DNA from: Mesostigma viride
Taxonomy: Eukaryota; Streptophyta; Mesostigmatophyceae; Mesostigmatales; Mesostigmataceae
Reading direction: 5' to 3'
DNA length: 64,000 nt
Assembly (NCBI GenBank): GCA_009746045.1
Contig: RPFO01001901.1
Location: forward strand, 186,001 to 250,000
The translations under genes were made by a program, and so were the position numbers. Shown here piece after piece: positions 20,143-31,361 of this stretch. Positions within the stretch are counted from its first letter, which is position 1. Every line of letters starts with the position of its first letter. Under the pieces are notes generated by a model. It had not been told where the DNA came from, made no database searches, and worked only from the letters and a program-made list of their open reading frames with translations.

Positions 20143-21510
20143 CAGTGCCCCATGTCAGGCCTGTCCTGAATGAGTATCACGGCACGGGGAGTCTGCCAGG
20201 AGAGGAGCTGTACACGCCAGGGATGTTACACGACACATGGAGAATTTTGCTATGTCTCTACGTGGGGTTGCTGAACAGGGGAGCAGCTATGTCATCAGTG
20301 CTGCTGGACTTCAAGAGGGCGTTTTTAAAATCTGATCCAGAAGTGGCCAGGAGGGTGTGGAAGCAGGATGAGACTTACTGTGTTGAGGTGCCTGCCATCT
20401 GGAAGCTGGAGCTGCATCAACAATTCCTGGTTATTCTGAAGGGCCTGGAAGGACTCAGGTCGAGCCCAATCATCTGGAGACTCACGCTGCAGGAAGCTCT
20501 GATCAGTGAGTGTGGCTTGAGAGTGTCTTCAGTTGATCCCTGTTTGCTGCTGGCCCAATGGGAGGGTCTGCCAGTGTATGCTAGTTTGCATGGAGATGAT
20601 CTGCATTTGCTAGCCCCCACGACCTGGCTGAAGAAGTTTATTCCTGTCATCAGTGGCAAGTTTTCACTGGGCAAGGAGCTGTGGCAGGAACCCAACAAGC
20701 CTGTAGTGTTCTGTGGAATGCAGGCTACCCTGTTCAGGAGGGATGGGGAGTGGAGTATCAGGCTTCAGGCTGGAGGAAATTATAAACAGACCATTGTGAA
20801 GGCCTTGCCAGAGAAGATCACCCAGGCTGCAGGACCTGAGTTGAGAGGCATGTGGGCCTGGTTTGCCAGCATCTGTGGTCCGTCTTTGATGGTCCATAGC
20901 AGAATGCCTGATGAGGTGCTTGAGGATGAGAAGCCTCGAGTCATAGATAGCCCGATTGGTGGAGAGTACCCCTGATCTGATTTTGTCTGGGATTGACTTT
21001 GCCCAGCCTATCACCTTGGAGATCTTTGTTGACAGTTCCATGGATGCTCGCCAGGTTACCAAGGTCAGGGGGAGATCTGCTGCTCTGTTTGCTTTTTATC
21101 AGAGCAGGGCAAGTTTGTTCAGCTGGTACAGCAGACTGCAGAAGAGGGTCTGTATCAGTTCAGATGTGGCAGAATGCAGGGCCATATGCGAGAGGATCCA
21201 GTCCAGCTTGTACATAAAGGAGTTAATGCTGGAGTTGGCTTCAGTTACCCCTTGGACCTTGCAGATGGAGACGTTGTTGCTAACAGACAGCATGGGTATG
21301 GTCCAGTTTGTTCACAAGCAGCTGGCCAGAAGCCGGGACCTGGATTATTTGTTGCTGAAGGAGTTGGCCAGTTTGGTTGACTTGAAGCATATCCCTGGCG
21401 AGGAGAACCCTGCTGATGCATTGACCAAGCTGCCACACAAGGCCCCAGCCCAGTACAATGTACTGAGGAAGCTCATGAATGCTGACTGTCAAGTCGGTCT
21501 ATCTGTCTAA
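20143..21510 (+). pseudogene. pol: Element B: RT and RNase H (frameshifted)
   Basis: RT continues after the MITE with PHVRPVLNEYHG, LLDFKRAFLKSD, GLEGLRSSPIIWR and the catalytic LHGDDLHLLAP (near 20590-20615), then an IRLQAGGNYK thumb region. A frame change near 20950-20970 leads to RNase H (FVDSSMDARQ near 21025, VAECRAICERI, LTDSMGMVQFVHKQ, ENPADALTK) ending at TAA 21508-21510. HGDD instead of YVDD matches element A, so this is a lineage trait and not a copy error. Apart from the MITE and one frame change, the domains look intact. Confidence 0.82.
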
Positions 21511-22258
21511 AAGCTGAGAGCTGGGTGCTTAAGTCTCTGGATATCAGGCTGGGAGCTTGATTGTACATAATCCTGAGCACACCTTGAGGGGTGAGACATG
21601 TCTCTGGTGTGGGAATGTCTGACATTGTCTCTGATGGAGAGATGTCTATCTGGGGTTTTCATCTCAGTCTGAGGTTTCCCCAGATCTGTGGTTTGTGGGC
21701 GGGGTTCGATTCCCTGGTGCCGTCTTAAGGCGGAGTTTCACGGACTGGCTGACCCATCCACCATGCTGGTGAGGTGGCGACAGGTCCCCTGATTTTCCAC
21801 GGTTGGAACGAGTATAGGAGCTTGTGTTTTGCATGTGCTTCGCGTAGATGTTGTGTCTGGTTCGATAAGGGGCAGCAGACCGGCGCCGACTCCCGTCTGG
21901 GGGTCAGCAATGTTTTCTGATGAGCTGTTGTGGGTGATCTGTGGGGTTTCGCCTAAGGTCCTGAAGGTTGTACATACTTCTCAAGTTCTTAGCTGAACAC
22001 CTATGGGCTGCCACAGTTGGCCAACCTCTTGTACATGGGTAACACAACGAGCCTCCCGTGAAGGGATAGGGACTCATTGTAATTTGTTTGTGCTCCTGAA
22101 CCAGTATGGGTGCTGATGTACATATAATAAGGAATCCAAGCTGACTGTCATGCCCAGCGGGTTGTGACTTGTAGTCGGGGAGGATGTCCAGTACCCATTG
22201 TGTGTGTTTGTATGTAGACTTGTGTGAGCTGCTACAGCTCAAGAAAAGAAAGGATTGG
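21511..22258 (+). other. 3' untranslated region of element B
   Basis: About 750 bases without coding sequence between the RNase H stop and the right LTR. It is rich in TCTGAGG/GTCTCTG-type short motifs. A purine-rich tract (22240-22258, AAGAAAAGAAAGGATTGG) directly abuts the LTR and is the likely polypurine tract. Confidence 0.6.
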
Positions 22259-22954
22259 AGTTAACGCCAAGCGCATTGGCGTGATCCTGATTCGGCATAT
22301 CTCTGCGATTCCAGCGGCACCGGAACGAGTTCATTCCGACAAGTATCAAGAAAGTTATGGCGTTCCGACTTCCCGGTCGCGCGCAAGCGCGAGCCGGCTG
22401 TTCTTCTAAGTCGGACGTGAATATTTGCCGACGACATATGGGGTCGACAGTAATTCCTGGGCTGACAGGAATTAGGTGCTGTACCTACGACGGTATTGGA
22501 TTAATACGTCGTACGCAGGAAATAGGAACCTTAACCTGTGGTCTGTTGGTGCCGCAGGCTTAGTCCTGGAATTCTAGGTGCAGATGCAATAGTCACTGTG
22601 GACTGTGCTCTATGGTCACTGTGCCTGTATGGCAGGCCTACTGTATAGGAACTGGGCGCTGTACAGGTAGTGAATACTGTACCGGGAGTGTTATTACTGA
22701 GCAGGCCTCCTAGGCTGCTCAGGACTAGCAAGCACAGTGCACGAGTATATAAAGAATAGGCCAGTGCCAATTGGGCATCTCTTGCGAGTCCGCCTCACGT
22801 GTGTTGCCTTGACTTGGCAAACGCGTGTACAAGCCTCAAGTGTGTGAGCGCTGTAACATTATCCAATTTTAACAAAGCTCCGTTTCCAACCATATTCACA
22901 CATTGCTGCATTGCAATCATATCCTTCACATTGCGTTTGCTAAGAGCGTTAACT
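22259..22954 (+). repeat. Right LTR of element B
   Basis: 696 bp, begins AGTTAACGCC and ends GCGTTAACT, followed by the ATGCG duplication at 22955-22959. Differs from the left LTR at only scattered single positions. Confidence 0.95.
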
Positions 22955-22959
22955 ATGCG

Positions 22960-23194
22960 GGCGACCGGTCTAAGGGCGGCGCCTAGGGCCGGCGCCACCT
23001 AGGCCCCAGTCCAGGGCCTTATCCGGGTCAGTACGGACGGCTAGCTTGTCCTACGGTTACGGCTAACCGGATAGGCTTTGCTGGCTAAGACATAAACCAG
23101 TGGTTGGCCAGCTCCGACAGCAGTTTTCTGTGTTCACCTTATCCCAACTCATCGTGACCGACCGCCATAGCTCAGCCGGTCGGGGGCTTTAACT
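22960..23194 (+). repeat. Right LTR of element A, second part
   Basis: Continues the LTR interrupted at 13759 and ends GGGGGCTTTAACT. It is followed by the GGACG duplication 23195-23199. Together with 13649-13759 it gives 346 bp against 347 bp for the left LTR. Confidence 0.95.
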
Positions 23195-23215
23195 GGACGT
23201 GTTGGGTCGATTTAG

Positions 23216-23533
23216 GAGGTTGGTATCCAGGAGGCATCGACCCTTCGCCGTGCATCTCAAAATGGCCGGGGTGCCTGAACTTGGTGATTGGGCACTGCTA
23301 AATCATGCAGATTGTGCGTCTGCCATTGCAATTTCAGTGACCAGTAACCGGGATTTCACTGCACATGTGTGCAGTTTTTTCATATTACAGTTTTTTCATA
23401 TATAAGAGGACCAGCATCCCGGCCAGATTGAGATGCAGCATGTGCATGTGGGGTGATGATGTATTGCCTACTGAATACAGTTATGATCAATGTCATGCAA
23501 GTGTCTGTGTATCTTTTGTAGTGTATTAAATGA
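23216..23533. other. Region without a recognisable gene
   Basis: Continuation of the DNA into which element A inserted, up to the tandem duplication. No ORF with recognisable motifs was found. Confidence 0.35.
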
Positions 23534-24287
23534 GATTAAGATCACTCAGCTCCCAAGAAGACCAGCATTTGATTGAATACAATAAGTGGAGCCCTGCCAC
23601 AAATGCAGCAGTTAACAGTGGCCTTAAGGTTTCTCAATCCGCACGCGGAAGCAAGAAGCCTCCAGGGTGGGAGGGAGGGGAAAGAAACAATTGCGGATCA
23701 TTGCCTGCCTAGCTTGCTTAAGGCATGGCCCGCCGACACACAAGCTGACATCATCCTAAATGAATTAACACCGGCATGCGTCACACACCGGCCTGAACAG
23801 TGCTGAAAACGCCACTACAAACAGCGTGGCCACGCACCCCCAGGCTAGTGCGTTAACCGTACAGGTAGTTGTACAAGGTTCCCAAGACTGACAAACATAA
23901 AACGCGCCCATCGACCCCTTGGGCCGGTCCGAATCCACTTTACAATAATTAATCACGACTCACTAAATAACCCAAATCAGCCAAAGATTCGGTAAGCAAC
24001 CAGCCGACCCTACAGGTCCCCACCTAACCTCAGCTGGTGCAACCAAACACGAATCTTTGCAAGTGAAGTCGTACAAAACCTACAATTAATTTTCTCGGAC
24101 CGCTAATTAATAACCACCGACCCTTATAAACAACCGGGTCATCCAAGGAAAATTCGGGCGAGCAGGAAACCCTTTGTACAAATCGAATTAGTCAGCCCAT
24201 GTCGCAGACAGCCTTCCACATCCAGGCCAAGGCATGGCGGCCTTATCTTTCCCGCATGCGTTAATTAAACTATATTCAGAGAAAACC
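23534..24287. repeat. Tandem duplication, internally deleted unit
   Basis: Made of block R1 (23534-23664) and block R2 (23680-24290), joined by a 15-bp purine-only filler, GGGTGGGAGGGAGGG. The adjacent unit (24288-25862) has the same R1 and R2 blocks with 833 bp between them. The two units lie head to tail, overlapping at GAT. No protein is recognised. Family unknown. Confidence 0.75.
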
Positions 24288-25862
24288 GATTAAGATCACT
24301 CAGCTCCCAAGAAGACCAGCATTTGATTGAATACAATAAGTGGAGCCCTGCCACAAATGCAGCAGTTAACAGTGGCCTTAAGGTTTCTCAATCCGCACGC
24401 GGAAGCAAGAAGCCTCCACCCAATTACCCCCCCTGGCGCCAACCCCATTGCGCCGATTAAACTCATGACCACCGTGCGCGAAAGAGCGTGTCGCAACATC
24501 TTAAATGGCGACTCAGCCCGCGCTAGGCTATATTAACCCCCGCAGGGGCCCGCTGGTTACAATGCGACACAAGCCGGTGACCACCCCAAAAGCAAGCCCT
24601 CAAAAAGAGCCAGCATTTCGCAATTCCGGAACCGTCCAAAAAGGAAAGAGGTTTTACGACACCATAATAGACTGAGCCGCGCAGCAGGTGCTGAGACGAA
24701 AAGGAACGACAAAGGTCTGGCGTAGCCTCGCCTCCCTGAGACGCCCTCCCCAACTCAAGTCTCGCAATAGGGAAATTTCTAGCTTCGGAGCGCAACTCTC
24801 GCGCGGCTCCTATTGTCCCCAACCACCCCTCCTCGGCAGGGGCAGCTGGACAACTGACCTGCCGCCACAAAAAATATTTTATGACAAAAAAGGTCGTTGC
24901 TGACAGGATCCTGGTTCGGGACCTTTTGAATCCAGGTCACGTCCCACGCACCATCGCACGGTGGCAAGCCTGCGATGTGACACTAGAGCTGTTTTAGAAA
25001 CTTATAAACAGCTCCGCCGAAGCTGGCCAAACCGCCGGAGTAGCGCCCCATCCTTCGCCCATGTCAAAAAGACTCGCAGCCGGGGAAAACGACATGGGGG
25101 TAAATTTAAATTTTCTTTCCGTTGCACGACCAACTATACTATGCTTGGTCGAACAACTTAGCGGTTGTGCCACCATCTGCCTCGGCTACAAGACAGATGC
25201 AACCCGCGCTAGAATGTGCAATTTTGCACAGGCGGCCATTGCCGCCATTGTGAAAGAAACAATTGCGGATCATTGCCTGCCTAGCTTGCTTAAGGCATGG
25301 CCCGCCGACACACAAGCTGACATCATCCTAAATGAATTAACACCGGCATGCGTCACACACCGGCCTGAACAGTGCTGAAAACGCCACTACAAACAGCGTG
25401 GCCACGCACCCCCAGGCTAGTGCGTTAACCGTACAGGTAGTTGTACAAGGTTCCCAAGACTGACAAACATAAAACGCGCCCATCGACCCCTTGGGCCGGT
25501 CCGAATCCACTTTACAATAATTAATCACGACTCACTAAATAACCCAAATCAGCCAAAGATTCGGTAAGCAACCAGCCGACCCTACAGGTCCCCACCTAAC
25601 CTCAGCTGGTGCAACCAAACACGAATCTTTGCAAGTGAAGTCGTACAAAACCTACAATTAATTTTCTCGGACCGCTAATTAATAACCACCGACCCTTATA
25701 AACAACCGGGTCATCCAAGGAAAATTCGGGCGAGCAGGAAACCCTTTGTACAAATCGAATTAGTCAGCCCATGTCGCAGACAGCCTTCCACATCCAGGCC
25801 AAGGCATGGCGGCCTTATCTTTCCCGCATGCGTTAATTAAACTATATTCAGAGAAAACCGAT
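24288..25862. repeat. Tandem duplication, longer unit
   Basis: R1 (24288-24418), an 833-bp middle part (24419-25251) and R2 (25252-25862). R1 and R2 match the preceding unit base for base as far as could be read. Part of the middle (about 24885-25025, with an ACAGCTC...TTATAAACAGCTCC dyad) reappears inverted at about 26670-26830. The repeat family therefore has further copies. The unit carries only short ORFs. Confidence 0.7.
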
Positions 25863-25953
25863 AACTATATGTTGGTTGTCTCATTTTCCCACTAATGTAT
25901 GTAAAGTCATTCATGCTACACAACAAGACAGGGCAGGGACACCTGTCCAATTC

Positions 25954-26630
25954 TAATTAGGTTCCTTTAGTGGACAGTTCGGCGCAACAATGTTTAATAG
26001 CCGTAGTCTCATTGTTCGGCTATTTAGGCATATTCGTACAGCCGGTTCATACGGCGTTGTACTTGCTATTCAGTGGTTTTGTAGTACTTTCGGTACTTTG
26101 GTTTATCTGTAGGTGCGCAGCATGTCAATGTGCGTGGACCTAGTGTAAGTCGTTTTGGGTCGTACGGTCAATTCGTGTGAACCGTAGCGCCCTGGAGATC
26201 TCGGTTGACCATGCGTCCAAGCAGTGCTGCTTGGCACTGCTTGGCAACGCCGTGAGCCGCCAAGGTTAATAGTGTGTGGGAACGTTCACCATATTTGTCA
26301 CCCCCGGAATGAATGAAATGAATTGAGTTAATCTCTTTCTCTTTCCGGCTGGGTCACGCCCGCGGGTTTAGGAAATGCATGGTCCTGAATTCCTGTCGTA
26401 AATGCTACATGTATCTCGGGAGGCATTTCGCCCAGCTTCCCACGAGGTTGCAACACCTCGGGCTTGAACCGGCCAGGGTCAACTGCGCCAGGTTAATTAT
26501 GGTAGATTAATTATCGTCCATACTAGTCATGGTGTGGATTGCGTAGAGTTATAGCGACCACTGTTCATAATGGTCTATTATGACTCAGGTGTAGATCTTT
26601 CGCAGCCGGCAGTCAGCCGGGATGTAAAAC
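25954..26630 (+). repeat. Left LTR of element C
   Basis: 677 bp aligned with the right copy with very few differences (for example one base near 26169 against 32845). It ends GATGTAAAAC next to the primer-binding-like TGG. Confidence 0.85.
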
Positions 26631-26650
26631 TGGACTCGGAGGAATCCACC
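26631..26650 (+). promoter_or_regulatory. Primer-binding site candidate of element C
   Basis: Starts with TGG directly at the LTR end (TGGACTCGGAGGAATCC), the usual form of a site complementary to a tRNA 3' CCA end. The matching tRNA was not identified. Confidence 0.5.
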
Positions 26651-27059
26651 TGAGTCGCAGAGATAAATAAGCGCTGTTTATAAGTTTCTAAAGCAATTGT
26701 AATGTCACATCGCAGACTTGCCACCTTGCGATTGTGCGTATGTCGTGACCTACACTCTAGAGGTCATGACCCAGATTCCTGTCAGGAACGGCTTTTTTTT
26801 CACGAATTTAATTTTAGTCGACTTTTTAGTGGGGCGGGGTTGCTGGCGAGTGTTCGAGGGAATATCCTCATCATCGGCGACCTCTTTTACTTCGGCAGCG
26901 TCCATGGGCACGATACCCGGCAGTCAGCTGGGGGAGTCGAAGACACAGGTATGCCCGGAGTAGGATTGTCCATTATGATAGAACGCTCCTTCGGCCAATG
27001 CTGTCGAAATTTTAGTTTTTCCTAGACTTGAATTTCTATCAGTATATGCAGCCCTACCC

Positions 27060-27341
27060 AGTAGTGTTTCTTTTAGGGTTGCAGCCCTTCCAGGCTGTAA
27101 CCCCCTTTTCTTTTTGTCATGCTGCAGCCCTTCCAGGCTGTAGCCCATTTTTGTGCTGCAGCTCTTACATGCTGTAGCCCATTGTGGTGCTGCAGCCCTT
27201 ACAGGCTGTAGCCCCCTTTGTGTGTGTGTGTGTGTGTGTGTATGTGCTGCAGCCCTTCCAGGCTGTAGCCCATTTTCGCGTTGCAGCCCTTCCCGGCTGT
27301 AGCCCATTGTGGTGCTGCAGCCCTTACAGGCTGTAGCCCCC

Positions 27342-27380
<39 letters not shown>

Positions 27381-27512
27381 TTCAGCCCTTCCCGGCTGTA
27401 GCTCATTTTCGCGTTGCAGCCTCTCCCGGCTGTAGCCCATTTAGCGTTGCAGTCCTTCCAGGCTGTAGCCCAAGTGTTTCTTTTAGTGGCAGCCCTTATA
27501 GGCTGTAGCCCC
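27060..27512 (+). repeat. Minisatellite of hairpin units with GT runs
   Basis: About a dozen units of the form TGCAGCCCTTCCAGGCTGTAGCCC with variable spacers. Each unit is self-complementary (CTGCAGCC / GGCTGTAG, one G-U pair). Two (GT)n tracts (27217-27241 and 27343-27378) are embedded. It belongs to the internal region of element C. Confidence 0.8.
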
Positions 27513-30500
27513 TAGCAGCAATAGTGTACACTGTGGCTTGCTCCTTAATCTTCGGAGCACGCTGAACAGGTCATTCGTGGGTACGGGTGGGGGAGGAAGA
27601 TCTTGCCACTCTTGTTCAGGCAGAAGAGTTAATTCTTATGCACACGGCACTCCAGGGTCACTAGGAGCCACTTGTACCACTCTATGACCTTCTACACCAC
27701 CTTTGCCTTCTGCCCCAACCCTCCTCTCACCTGGGTCATCAGTGTAGAGGGTACAGGGAGGGCAACAATTGTTGGATGCACTACGTAGCTGTGACCACAG
27801 GTAGTCATATCTGTTGCATGCGCGAGTGGTGACGCGCAGTAGTAGCTACTTTGGTTGGCTGCTGCACTGTTACAGGTGGTCACACTTGTTCTTTTCCTTC
27901 ATTGGGTTGTTTTATTTTCTTTAGGTGCTGGTAGTCATGCCAGTATCTTGGAGACAGGCAGGTAGTAGCCAGTCTGGCTAGCTGCTGCGCTGTCACGGGT
28001 GGTCACACCTGTCCTTCTTCTTTCTTTTGTTGTTTGGTTATTTCCGTAGTATGCTGCTAGTCATGCCAGTATGTTGACATTGTGTCCCTGTGGTTGTAGC
28101 CGTTAGCTGCCTGTACCATGTGCCTCCTTTGCAGGGGCCAGGATGCATGGCTGCCTGTGCTCACCTTATAGGTGCTATAGTGACAATTGCTATCTTTAGC
28201 AGCATCGTCCCTTGTAGTCTTTAGTGACTGCAATATTCTAGCAATATTTGCATCAGCTGTGACAGCAGCTAGTAATAGCTGTGTTGTCTAGGTTGGTCTT
28301 ATTTGCTATACTAGACATCGCAATTAGGGATACCCTCATGGCTGTTGCTGTCTCTTTGTTGGGATTAATTAGTGGCAGTTGTTGCAACAGTTAGTCATAG
28401 CTGGTGCCATCATGAGTATTTTGTCTCTTTTGCTTCTTTTGGTTCCTGTGTATATGGCCCTCACGGCCGTCCATGTGAAGTGCATCAACACTTTACCTCT
28501 TTTGTTTTCTTAGTGGTTGTCGCCGGCGTTCCACCGGCTTGTTCCTTTGTGCATCATGTCCATCTTCAAGCGTCGGCCTGTTTGGCAAGGGTAATTAATT
28601 TTTCTTACCTTTGACGTATCTATGCGACGTGGTTGTTTCAGGATGATGCGATTGGTTGTTGTAGCTCGGGTACCTTACTTTTCCTTCCAGTCATTGAGGG
28701 TTCTATCTGCTTATGCTTTGCAACCTTCCTAGTTGCAGATTTCACTTTGCTGAAATGCATGCTGTTGTGGACGTTCATGGACATCATTTCCCACGTGTGG
28801 ATCCTACAGGGTTCCCAGTACTCCTGTCATGCACACTTGTCTCCTCGTACTTTTTCCTTCCAGTCAGGGAGGGTTACGTCGCCACAATGTGCAACCTTCT
28901 TAGATGCAGGTTTTAGGCAATGGAGCACTTAGCTGCATGACGGGCCTGGGATTGTTGTTGATTTTTGTTGCTTGACATAACAATCTATGGATCCTATAGG
29001 GTTAGCAGTACTCCTTCAGTCTGAAGGCGCTATTAGCATTTTGTTCTCTTCCCTGTTCTAAGGGGAGTTAGGACTCTTCACATGGGGTGCATTGGGTTTT
29101 ACCATCACCCCCACATCATCTATCCTCAGTCGCATTCAGCCCCTTGCCATCACCCCTTCCCTGCACAGCCACCGTGCCAGGAGCTAGCAAGTAGTAATCC
29201 TTGCTGTTAATTGGGGTTGCTGTTGGTCATACCTGCTGTTTGCTGGGATTGATGTCAGGTGATAATGGGTGTTCCTACCCATTGTTGTGGGTGTGTGGCA
29301 CGTTTCTGTTGCAGGTAGTCATACCTTTTCTTTTTTTGTACTCAATACTAGCGGTCATGCTGGTAACCGTGGCAATGGTTTATCGGACATCGCCAGCTAG
29401 ACACATCTACCATGATGACAGGGGCTCGTGATAGCTCAGTACCGGGGAGTTCCTCTACGTGTTTGTAGGGGCAGCCTTGCTTGTAGACCTGATCACTCCA
29501 CTCTCACTGCCATTCGGACACATGTTTCGTAGACACTGCCTTGTCCTGACCTTCACACCCCTTGTCCTGACCTTCTCCCCAGTCTGGGGGTACCCTTGTG
29601 GGTACAATGTCTTTGTACCTCAGTTGTGGCACGTCTATTTTGGCTTGATATTCTATCTGTTTGGTTTGTTTGGAATTTTTTTTTCCTTTCCCTCCCCCCC
29701 CCCCTCCGGGTGCTTTCCGTCGCGAGGGCGCTCCGATTCCCATAGAGGGGGGAGGAGAGAAGAAGGAAGAGGCTTCACAGCCCCTTAGGGGGGGGAGGAG
29801 TCACAGTTATAGGCATCTGTGTGTTACCCAGTTAGTACGTGGACTGAAGGGAGAGGCTCCCATTCCCCTTAGGGGGGGGAGGAGTCAGTGTGAGAAAGCA
29901 CTGAGGTTACTAGTGTTATTAGTAACTAATGGCTCTAGTAGCAACTAGATATTGTGTCTGTACTAGTAGTCATACTAGCGGATGCACATGTTGGTCCGAG
30001 CATCTGTGTTTGTACTGGTAGTCATACTAGTGAGCTCTGGTGCATGTGTTGGTCCGGACATCATGGATGTATGGGGTTGGTTGTCCTTGGTTCGTCAGTG
30101 CCTGAGGTCAACTAGGTCATGTAGTATAGGTGTATGAGGGTGTACGTGGTGTGTGCATAAAGGATTGGAAGATGCGTATGCGTGTCAGAGGAATCTTTCA
30201 ATTTTTTTTTCTTTGAACTTGGTGCGGGTTCCTCCATGCCGAGGCACACGCTTGGCTCCCCCTTAGGGGGGGGAGGTATCTCATCTCTTTCGTGCGATGG
30301 ATGCGTGCAGTCATGCACACTTGTCTCTTCCCCACCACACCAATACCAGCCGCAGGTCCGCAAGGAGGAGCTATCTGCTCTTCAGGACCCCGCTCTTCAG
30401 GAGGGGTTGGACCTCGGCGTTAGTTCATTCGGCGCGGAGTCCCCCTTGTAGTCATACGAGGTGGCGAGGGACACCGATTTCATAAGGGTTACGTACGGCG

Positions 30501-30709
30501 GCGACAAGAGCGCGGGATACGGTGCGCGCAGTTGGAGCTATGATCGCGCCTCAAGTTGCGACATCTGCGCGACGTCGGCTCAGTGGCGGCAGTCTGCGCT
30601 AGGGCGGCCGTCGGGCGAAGTATCACACGCGACTTCCGTCGCAAGCGTATATTTGTGCAACGGTGGTAAGCCACCGTACATGGAGCCCGCGCTATGCCCC
30701 TCAGGTATA
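27513..30709. other. Internal region of element C, no recognisable gene
   Basis: T- and G-rich sequence with degenerate dispersed motifs. Examples are GTCATGCCAGTATSTTG near 27935 and 28063, and GGTGGTCACACYTGT near 27876 and 27999. Four blocks of CCTTAGGGGGG-type polypurine (around 29732, 29786, 29868, 30262) resemble the element's own polypurine tract and the motif at 32596. ORFs are short and low in complexity. No RT, integrase or protease motif was seen on either strand. Confidence 0.6.
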
Positions 30710-31359
30710 CCGTAGTGGTCAAAATCACTTTGCGTCTAATTGTTTGCTAATTGACCTCGCAAACTGCTATTAATGGGCTTGATTTTGGGTCGCAAAGTTC
30801 AAATGTTACCGCGCCGCGCCTGCGCCGCGCCGCACAGCCCCAAGCCCAGCGAACGGCCTTTCGCGCCACAATTTTTCGCGCCTTTTGTTACTGTCACTGC
30901 GAAAGCCAAAGGCTTGTGCAGAATGCACGGTGTCTTGGCAGAAGAGCGGGGCGTCGATGGCAGAAGAGCCGCGGGGCGTCAGGCAGGCCAGCAGGCAGTC
31001 AAGCCAGGTATCCGACACCATTATCCTAAGGGCTAATTAATGCTCCGTGGCTCCTCACTAATGATGGTATCGCGTTAGTACCCGGCAGCGAGACACCGGA
31101 ACCGCTATTATTGGTACAGCAGTGCTACCCAATTGATCAATCAAATCACTCAGGTGGCCGGTACTTGGGTTACATGAGTGGAGAGCCGGGGGCAAAGGGA
31201 TATGAAGTTGGTGAGACCCAAGCCAAGCCACTGACCACTAACAAGCCGATGGGCTCGCAAACCTAAAACTTTGCCTGCATTTTTGGTCGCAAACTATAAA
31301 TTCCACCCAGTTTTGGGGTCGCAAAGTAATTAGACGCAAAGTGATTTTGACCACTACGG
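30710..31359. mobile_element. MITE with 32-bp TIRs and TA duplication
   Basis: Inverted ends CCGTAGTGGTCAAAATCACT... (30710-30741 and the reverse complement at 31328-31359) are flanked by TA on both sides (30708-30709 and 31360-31361). Further inside, GGTCGCAAAG-type stretches near each end extend the symmetry imperfectly. No transposase is encoded. A TA target points to the Tc1/mariner group, an inference from target choice only. Confidence 0.7.
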
Positions 31360-31361
31360 TA

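Larger units (their letters stand above)
13760..22954 (+). mobile_element. Copia-like LTR retrotransposon B, nested in A
   Basis: A 9195-bp element with two 696-bp LTRs (13760-14455 and 22259-22954) and a perfect 5-bp target duplication ATGCG (13755-13759, 22955-22959). LTR ends are AGTTAACGCC... and ...GCGTTAACT. The order is an extra upstream ORF, gag, integrase, retropepsin-like domain, RT and RNase H. It is broken by a LINE-like insertion in integrase (17727-18774), a palindromic MITE between RT blocks (20032-20137) and several frameshifts. The LTRs differ at only a few sites, so the insertion is fairly recent. A purine-rich tract AAGAAAAGAAAGGA ends just before the right LTR. Tryptophan, glycine and residue choice of its proteins resemble element A, so the two are related families. 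Confidence 0.95.
7205..23194 (+). mobile_element. Copia-like LTR retrotransposon A, host of nested element B
   Basis: Left LTR 7205-7551 (347 bp). The right LTR is split into 13649-13759 and 22960-23194 by element B. Both LTRs begin AGTTGAGTAACT and end ...GGGGGCTTTAACT, and a perfect 5-bp target duplication GGACG lies at 7200-7204 and 23195-23199. Without element B and the 626-bp insert in gag it is about 6.2 kb. The internal region runs gag, integrase, retropepsin-like domain, reverse transcriptase, RNase H, all on the plus strand. The gag and integrase frames are broken, while the PR-RT-RH frame is open to its stop. The copia assignment rests on integrase lying upstream of RT and on the RNase H motif order. 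Confidence 0.92.

Noticed and set aside
23534-25862. R1/R2 blocks as LTRs of a retrotransposon
   Set aside because: There are no primer-binding or polypurine sites and no coding region between them, and units abut head to tail. A tandem duplication explains them better.
29660-29950. ORFs around the CCTTAGGGGGG blocks on both strands
   Set aside because: They are driven by C/G and purine runs and have no conserved motif.
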